Of a stretch of DNA of 64,000 bases, positions 59,008 to 64,000 are shown in pieces (the first letter of the stretch is position 1; each line of letters begins with the position of its first letter). Location: contig CAVXOR010000004.1 of NCBI GenBank assembly GCA_963763475.1, positions 1 to 64,000 of the forward strand. The letters are read 5' to 3'. The position numbers and the translations under genes were made by a program. Below the pieces are notes generated by a model. The model did no database searches and was not told the DNA's origin. It worked only from the letters and a program-made list of their open reading frames with translations. The DNA is from AC-32 sp963763475 (lineage in GTDB: Bacteria > Actinomycetota > Thermoleophilia > Gaiellales > Gaiellaceae).

Positions 59008-60302
59008 TCGGTGGCCAAGTCTAGCGGCGGCGCGAGCGGCGTCTGGGTGACGGCCTCCGGCTTCGGCGTGCGGCGGGCGGCGACGGGCAGGTGGCCCTCG
59101 AGCCTTAGGCAACCTACTGCTGCGAGCAGGCAAACCCCGGCCGAGATCGGCCAGACCGCGAGCGGATGCCAGTCGAGCAGCGGGCCGCCGACGGCCGGGC
59201 CCAGGATCGAGCCGGCGCTCCAGGACATCGCGCCGACCGCGAAGTAGCGGCCGCGCAGCCGGTCGGGCGCAAGGTCGGCCACGAGCGGCGCCTGCGTCGG
59301 TCCCTGCAGCGTCTCACCGAGTGCGAAGACCATCGTCGCGGACATGAACACGAGCGCAGCCGAGGTCCCGTTCAGCAGCCCACCCCCGGCGAGCACGATC
59401 AGGGCTGCGGCGGCCCAGAGCACGTTCATCAGCGCGAGTGCGGCCATGCGCCGGCGGCCCTCGAGCGCCTTCGAGACCGGCAGCTGGATCAGGACGATCA
59501 GCAGCGTGTTCGCCAGCCAGATGAAGCCGACCCACCGTTCGTCCACGCCGGCGTAGTTCTTGGCGAACGGCGGCAGCAGCGCGAAGACCTCGTAGCCGAC
59601 GGCGACGAAGAGCACGTTCAGCCCGGTGAGCGCGAGGAAGGTGCGGTCGCGCAGGACGGCCCGGTAGCTGCCGGGCTCCTCGTGCTCCTCGGCCTCGGTC
59701 GTAGGCGGCTCCCGCACGCCGATCAGCAGCAGGACGGCGAACACGAGGAACGTGGCGGCGTCGAACAGGAACATCCTGGTGAAGCTGCTCGGGTCGGAGG
59801 TGGTGGCGATCAGGCCGCCGATCACGCCGCCCAGGCCGACGCCCAGGTTCATGCTGACCCGCTGCAGCGCGTAGGCCGAGTGGCGATCCTCCGGCGGTGT
59901 CAGGCGCGCGAGCAGCGTCGACTGCCCGGGCCAGAAGCAGGCCGTGCCGACGCCGTCGAGTGCGAAGAGCACGTCCGCGTGCCAGGGCTCGCGGATCAGC
60001 GGGAAGAGCGTGAACGCGACCAGCTGGACCAGCAGGCCGAAGACGAGCGTATTGCGGCCGCCGAACCGGTCGACGAGCGTGCCGGCGCCGAGGCCGGCCA
60101 CGAGTGCCGCCGCGCCGCCGACCGCGAGCGCGAAGCCGGCCTGCGCGAACGAGATCCCGCGCACGTTGTGCAGGTAGATGATCGCGAATGCGAAGACGAT
60201 CCCGTTGCCGAGCGAGTTGACGACGCCGCCGGCCTGGACGAGCCAGACCGTGCTTGGCAGGTGCGGGTCGAGCCCGCGCAGGTAGGCCGCCAGCGTTCGC
60301 AT
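58998..60302 (-). CDS. MFS transporter
   Basis: 434 residues, 12 predicted helices. The loop motif GTLVDRFGGRNTLVFG after helix 2 is the MFS signature; the central loop carries EPPTTEAEEHEEPGSYRAVL. Belongs to the MFS_1 drug/metabolite group (MdtH/YfcJ-like); substrate unknown. TTAGAAC lies five nt before the ATG. The stop codon lies in the D-stem of tRNA-Arg, so the tRNA is probably processed from this transcript or has a promoter inside the gene. Confidence 0.85.
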   Translation of the reverse strand: MRTLAAYLRGLDPHLPSTVWLVQAGGVVNSLGNGIVFAFAIIYLHNVRGISFAQAGFALAVGGAAALVAGLGAGTLVDRFGGRNTLVFGLLVQLVAFTLFPLIREPWHADVLFALDGVGTACFWPGQSTLLARLTPPEDRHSAYALQRVSMNLGVGLGGVIGGLIATTSDPSSFTRMFLFDAATFLVFAVLLLIGVREPPTTEAEEHEEPGSYRAVLRDRTFLALTGLNVLFVAVGYEVFALLPPFAKNYAGVDERWVGFIWLANTLLIVLIQLPVSKALEGRRRMAALALMNVLWAAAALIVLAGGGLLNGTSAALVFMSATMVFALGETLQGPTQAPLVADLAPDRLRGRYFAVGAMSWSAGSILGPAVGGPLLDWHPLAVWPISAGVCLLAAVGCLRLEGHLPVAARRTPKPEAVTQTPLAPPLDLATERL

Positions 60303-60423
60303 CCGCGGTTCTAAGGCGTCGTCTTGCGGCGCCGACCATCAAGGCTGCGCGAGCTTTGCTCGCTGAGCCGCATGACGCCCGTCGTCGGTTTCGAGTGTGT
60401 GGGAGTTCGAGTCGAGATCGGCT

Positions 60424-60429
60424 TAAGGT
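60424..60429 (+). promoter_or_regulatory. -10 box placing a leaderless GTG start
   Basis: TAAGGT ends seven nt before the GTG at 60437, with no Shine-Dalgarno between. It decides the start among several in-frame candidates. Confidence 0.5.
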
Positions 60430-60436
60430 ATCGGCG

Positions 60437-61462
60437 GTGGAGCTCGAGGCCCGGATGGCGACGGTGCGGATGGCGGAGACGTTCGTGATCTCACGCGGCG
60501 CGTCGGACGAGGCGGAAGTGGTGGACGTCGAGCTACGCCACGAGGGGGTGAGCGGCTTCGGCGAGGCGGCGCCGATCGAGCGCTACGACGAGTCGCCGGC
60601 CTCGGCGCTGGCCTTCCTCGAAGGCGCCGGCGAGCTGCTCGGCGACGATCCATTTGCGTTCGAGGAGATCGAGTCGCGTCTGCGCCAGCGGCCCGGCGAG
60701 CAGGCGGCGAAGGCAGCGATCGACGCCGCGCTGCACGACCTGTGCGGCAAGCTCGCGGGCCTGCCGGTCTGGCGCTTGCTCGGCCTCCGACGCGAGGGCC
60801 CGCCCACCTCCTGGACGATCTGGCTCGGCGACCCCGACGACATGGCCACGCGCGCGGAGAAGGTGCAGGGGCGCTTCAAGCGGCTCAAGCTGAAGCTCGG
60901 TGCGGGGGACGGGCTCGACGTGGAGCGCGTCCGGGCGGTGCGCGGCGTCACGGACGTGCCGCTGCAAGTGGACGTGAACGAGGCGTGGTCGCTCGAGCAG
61001 GCGCTGGAGGCGCTGCCGCAGCTCCAGCAGCTCGGGGTCCAGTACTGCGAGCAACCCCTGCCGGCCGGCGACCCGGGCGGCCCCGAGCTGAAGCGCCGGT
61101 CACCCCTGCCGATCTACGTCGACGAGGACTGCCACACGCTCGAGGACGTGGCGTTCTGCTCGGAACGCGCGCACGGGCTGACGGTCAAGCTGGCCAAGTC
61201 GGGCGGGATCCGCGAGGCGGTGCGAATGGCCCACGCCGGGCGGGCGCTCGGGCTCGGGTTGATGCTCGGCTGCATGAACGAGTCCGGCCTGGCCGTCGCC
61301 GCGGGCGCGGCCTGCGCTAGCCTGTTCGACCACGTCGACCTCGACGGGAATCTGCTGCTGGTCGAGGACCCGTGGCCGGGCGTCGAGCTCGTCGACGGCG
61401 TCCAGCTTCCGGCCGACGCACCCGGTCTAGGTGTCCGAGAAGCGGTACCTCATTCTGGCTGA
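60437..61462 (+). CDS. Dipeptide/N-acyl-Glu epimerase, enolase superfamily
   Basis: 341 residues of the muconate-lactonizing-like subgroup: capping domain (VDVELRHEGVSGFGEAAPIERY), KxK acid/base in RLKLKLGAGDG, metal ligands D in VDVNEAW, E in CEQPL and D in VDEDCHT, and the second lysine in TVKLAKSGGIREA. Family members epimerise Ala-Glu dipeptides; paired with DUF1611 it matches DgcA, which converts N-acetyl-D-Glu to the L form. Overlaps the next gene by 32 nt. Confidence 0.85.
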   Translation: MELEARMATVRMAETFVISRGASDEAEVVDVELRHEGVSGFGEAAPIERYDESPASALAFLEGAGELLGDDPFAFEEIESRLRQRPGEQAAKAAIDAALHDLCGKLAGLPVWRLLGLRREGPPTSWTIWLGDPDDMATRAEKVQGRFKRLKLKLGAGDGLDVERVRAVRGVTDVPLQVDVNEAWSLEQALEALPQLQQLGVQYCEQPLPAGDPGGPELKRRSPLPIYVDEDCHTLEDVAFCSERAHGLTVKLAKSGGIREAVRMAHAGRALGLGLMLGCMNESGLAVAAGAACASLFDHVDLDGNLLLVEDPWPGVELVDGVQLPADAPGLGVREAVPHSG

Positions 61463-62450
61463 GGGTCGCTCGAGCGACCCTCACTACGGCAAGACGGCGC
61501 GCGGGATTCTCCGCTACGCCCCGGACCCGACGGTGGCGATCCTCGACTCCACGCGCGCCGGCGAGAGCTACGAGGGGGTGCCGGTCGTGGCCACCGTCGA
61601 GGAGGGCCTGCGGTACGAGCCGACGACCGCCGTCGTCGGCGTCGCGACCCAGGGCGGGCGCTTCCCGCCGGCCTGGCGCGAGCTGCTGAAGCAGTCGATC
61701 GCCGCAGGGCTCGACCTCGAGAACGGCCTGCACGAGTTCGTCGGCGAGGACGAGGAGCTGGTCGCGCTCGCGCGCGAACACGGCGTCGAGCTGCGCGACC
61801 TGCGCAAGCCGCCGCCCGACCTGAACGTCCCCACCGGCGAGAACCTGCAGCTGCCCGCGCAGATCGTGTTGACCGTCGGCTCCGACTGCGCGATCGGCAA
61901 GAAGACGGTCGCGCTCGAGCTCGACCTCGAGGCGCGCCGGCGCGGCCTGGCCTCGGTCTTCGTCCCCACCGGCCAGACCGGGATCGCAATCGCCGGCTGG
62001 GGGATCGCGGTCGACGCGGTCGTCTCGGACTTCCTCGCGGGCGCCGCCGAACGGCTCGTGGTCGAGGGCCACCGCCGCGGCGGCGAGCTGCTGTTCGTCG
62101 AGGGCCAGGGCTCGCTCGCCCACCCGGCCTACTCGGGCGTCACGCTCGGCCTGATCCACGGCTCGGCGCCGCACGACTTCGTGCTCTGCCACAAGGCCGG
62201 GGCCACCGAGGTCGAGGGCTATCCCGGCTACCCGCTGCCGACGCTGACGCAGCTGATCGAGGTGCACGAGCGGATCGCGCTGCCGCTGCGGCCGGCAAGG
62301 GTGGCCTGCCTCGCGCTGAACACTTCCGAGCTGGACGAGCCCGCCGCGCTCGCCGCGATCGCCGGCGCCTCCGAGCAGACGGGCCTCCCGGCCGACGACC
62401 CGGTTAGGTTCGGCGCGGCCCGGCTGCTGGAGGCCGTCCTGAAGGACTAA
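61431..62450 (+). CDS. DUF1611 protein, DgcN-like N-acyltransferase
   Basis: 339 residues. Rossmann-like N-terminal domain (RYLILAEGRSSDPHYGKTARGIL) and a C-terminal P-loop-type domain (LTVGSDCAIGKKTVALELDL, VPTGQTGIAIAGWGIAVDAV, FVEGQGSLAHPAYSGVTLGL). DUF1611 members paired with the epimerase act as D-glutamate N-acetyltransferase in D-Glu use; other members are unassigned. Start ATG/GTG within the epimerase gene; they are translationally coupled. D-Glu would come from peptidoglycan turnover. Confidence 0.85.
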   Translation: MSEKRYLILAEGRSSDPHYGKTARGILRYAPDPTVAILDSTRAGESYEGVPVVATVEEGLRYEPTTAVVGVATQGGRFPPAWRELLKQSIAAGLDLENGLHEFVGEDEELVALAREHGVELRDLRKPPPDLNVPTGENLQLPAQIVLTVGSDCAIGKKTVALELDLEARRRGLASVFVPTGQTGIAIAGWGIAVDAVVSDFLAGAAERLVVEGHRRGGELLFVEGQGSLAHPAYSGVTLGLIHGSAPHDFVLCHKAGATEVEGYPGYPLPTLTQLIEVHERIALPLRPARVACLALNTSELDEPAALAAIAGASEQTGLPADDPVRFGAARLLEAVLKD

Positions 62451-62503
62451 GGAGCCGCTTCCCACATGCCGAAGAACGTGTCAACGTACTAGCCGCCGAT
62501 TCG

Positions 62504-62510
62504 AGGAGGA
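62504..62510 (+). promoter_or_regulatory. Shine-Dalgarno deciding the 62519 start
   Basis: AGGAGGA with an eight-nt spacer to GTG at 62519; the alternative GTG at 62513 would be only two nt away. Confidence 0.6.
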
Positions 62511-62518
62511 CCGTGAGA

Positions 62519-64000
62519 GTGAAGAGGGCAAGGGGACTGCTGCTGTGCGCGTGCGCCGCGCTGGCGTGCTGCGCGACAGGCGCCGCCCGAGCCGGGCTGG
62601 ATGTGGGAGTGACCGAGGACGCAGGCAAGACCGGCGACGGCGGGGTTTCGTTCTTCGCCGCGCTCAACGACGTCGGACTGAAGGTGAACCGGGTTTCGAT
62701 CAACTGGGACGCCGCGACCCCGACCACGATCGCCGGGCAAGCCGAGATCTCCGCCTGGTTGCCGCAGGCGCAGGCTGCGGGCACGCGCATCATCTTCGCC
62801 GTCTCGCCGCTGGACGCCCACGGCCTGACGACGACACCGGGTGCCCCCGCCCAGTTCGCCGCCTTCATCACGCAGCTGGCGACCACCTTCCCGACCGTGA
62901 AGGACTACGTGATCGGCAACGAGCCGAACCAGCCGCGCTTCTGGCTGCCGCAGTTCCTCCCGGACGGCAAGGCAGTCGCGGCGGCGCAGTACCTACCGGT
63001 GCTGGCGGGCTCGTACGACGCGCTCAAGGCCGTCGACCCCACGATCAACGTGATCGGCGTCGGACTCTCCCCACGCGGGAACGACCAGCCGTTCGGCAAG
63101 AGCAACCGCTCCCGCTCGCCCGTGCGCTTCCTGCACGAGCTCGGCGTTGCCTACAGGGCCAGCCATCGGACGAAGCCGCTGATGGACGAGCTCGCCTACC
63201 ACCCGTACCCGCAAGCGTCGCAGGGGCCGCCGAGCGTCCGCTACGCATGGCCGACGGCGGGCCTGGCGAACCTCGACCGAATCAAGCTGGCCGTCTGGGA
63301 CGCCTTCAACGGCACCGCGCAGCCCACCTTCGCCGAGACGGGCAAGCCTGCCACGAAACCGCTGCGGTTCGACCTCGACGAGGTCGGCTGGCAGGTGCCG
63401 CCGCTGCCGGCGCTGGCGGCGATGTACACCGGTGTCGAGACGGCGGGCACGAAGCTCGTCAGCGAAGCGGACCAGGCCGGCTACTACCGCGAGACGATCA
63501 CGATCGCCGAGTGCGATCCGAGCGTGCGAATGCTCAGCTTCTTCCACCTGATCGACGAGACCGACCTCAAGACCTGGCAGAGCGGGCTCGAGCGTGCCGA
63601 CGGCTCTCACCGCCCCTCGTACGACGCGGTCAAGCAGACGATCGCCCAGACCCACGGCGACTGCCCGACCACACCGGTCAGCTGGCGGCACACGACCGGC
63701 GTCGTGCTCCCGGTCGCAGCGTGGGGGAGCCTCAAGCGCAAGCCGTTGAAGCGCTCCCGCTGGATCTTCACCGCCGGCGCGGGCGAGGAGGCGGACTTCC
63801 GGGCCGGGATCTTCAAGGCCGGGCCGCCGAAGGCCGTGCTGGGCAAGCGCCTCGCTGCCGGGAAGCCCAAGCCGGTGCTCTTCTCGCGCGGCGTGATCAA
63901 GGCAGGCACCCGCCTCGTGTACTTTCCGCAACGCCGGCTGAAGCACGGCCGGTACGTCTACGCGATCCGCATGAGCGCCACGATGAACTCCAAGCGCGCG
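62519..64000 (+). CDS. Exported glycosidase-like protein (partial)
   Basis: At least 494 residues, open at the window end. Signal peptide (ARGLLLCACAALACCATGAA), then a TIM-barrel-like domain: VSINWDAATPTTIAGQAEI, DYVIGNEPNQPRFWLPQFL with the acid/base Asn-Glu, DELAYHPYPQASQGPP, and FDLDEVGWQVPPL with the likely nucleophile Glu. After about residue 380 a beta-rich module begins. Related to the membrane-anchored protein at 12639, sharing NEPN, ALSPRG/GLSPRG and HPY blocks. Substrate unknown. Confidence 0.8.
   Translation, partial: MKRARGLLLCACAALACCATGAARAGLDVGVTEDAGKTGDGGVSFFAALNDVGLKVNRVSINWDAATPTTIAGQAEISAWLPQAQAAGTRIIFAVSPLDAHGLTTTPGAPAQFAAFITQLATTFPTVKDYVIGNEPNQPRFWLPQFLPDGKAVAAAQYLPVLAGSYDALKAVDPTINVIGVGLSPRGNDQPFGKSNRSRSPVRFLHELGVAYRASHRTKPLMDELAYHPYPQASQGPPSVRYAWPTAGLANLDRIKLAVWDAFNGTAQPTFAETGKPATKPLRFDLDEVGWQVPPLPALAAMYTGVETAGTKLVSEADQAGYYRETITIAECDPSVRMLSFFHLIDETDLKTWQSGLERADGSHRPSYDAVKQTIAQTHGDCPTTPVSWRHTTGVVLPVAAWGSLKRKPLKRSRWIFTAGAGEEADFRAGIFKAGPPKAVLGKRLAAGKPKPVLFSRGVIKAGTRLVYFPQRRLKHGRYVYAIRMSATMNSKRA

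Overview
The window is high-GC DNA from a Gram-positive-type actinobacterium. WhiA, an actinobacterial-type HemQ, PknB-like kinase architecture, many exported multi-domain proteins and very high GC3 support this. My best guess is a deep branch such as Thermoleophilia, but the sequence alone does not prove it. Coding is dense and both strands are used. Starts are often GTG or TTG. Many genes have a TANNNT box 6-9 nt upstream of the start codon and no Shine-Dalgarno, which implies widespread leaderless transcription. Two single-base frameshifts (4.7 kb and hemL at 41.5 kb) suggest either decay or draft-quality sequence.

Layout. 0-2.9 kb: molybdate regulator and modABC. 2.9-9.1 kb: a shortened ABC-F ATPase, small exported proteins, a zinc-ribbon microprotein and a subtilase. 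9.1-15.9 kb: tRNA-Leu, an exported Ig-like protein, Bcp peroxiredoxin, a nucleotidyltransferase, HemQ, a cell-wall-type glycosidase and uvrC. 15.9-20.8 kb: MFS exporter, exported BNR protein, pruA and ogt. 20.8-26.2 kb: whiA followed by the gap-pgk-tpiA-gpmI glycolytic operon. 26.2-28.9 kb: an ECF sigma factor facing a Ser/Thr kinase, lipoprotein and phosphoesterase operon. 28.9-36.2 kb: M48 protease, DUF3467, a TrkA-N channel-like protein, argS, glpX, class I aldolase and tRNA-Gly. glpX and the aldolase complement the nearby glycolytic operon for gluconeogenesis.

36.2-53.3 kb is rich in exported proteins: two large paralogues, a sortilin/BNR propeller, a proline-rich membrane protein and an Ig-repeat protein with a poly-proline linker. 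Interspersed are hemA-hemL, a HIT hydrolase, an L,D-transpeptidase and CorA. Strong GC hairpins without U-tracts end several of these transcripts.

53.3-58.9 kb is an accessory zone with looser coding, microproteins, a His/Lys-rich repeat protein, a TylF-like methyltransferase, a decayed duplicate of a 55-residue membrane gene, long inverted repeats and about 0.8 kb of structured non-coding DNA. It abuts tRNA-Arg(CCG), whose 3' end is repeated exactly (23 bp) at 58.24 kb, as expected for an attachment site. 59.0-64 kb: an MFS transporter, an epimerase/DUF1611 pair resembling the DgcA/DgcN D-glutamate pathway, and a second glycosidase-like exported protein cut by the window end.
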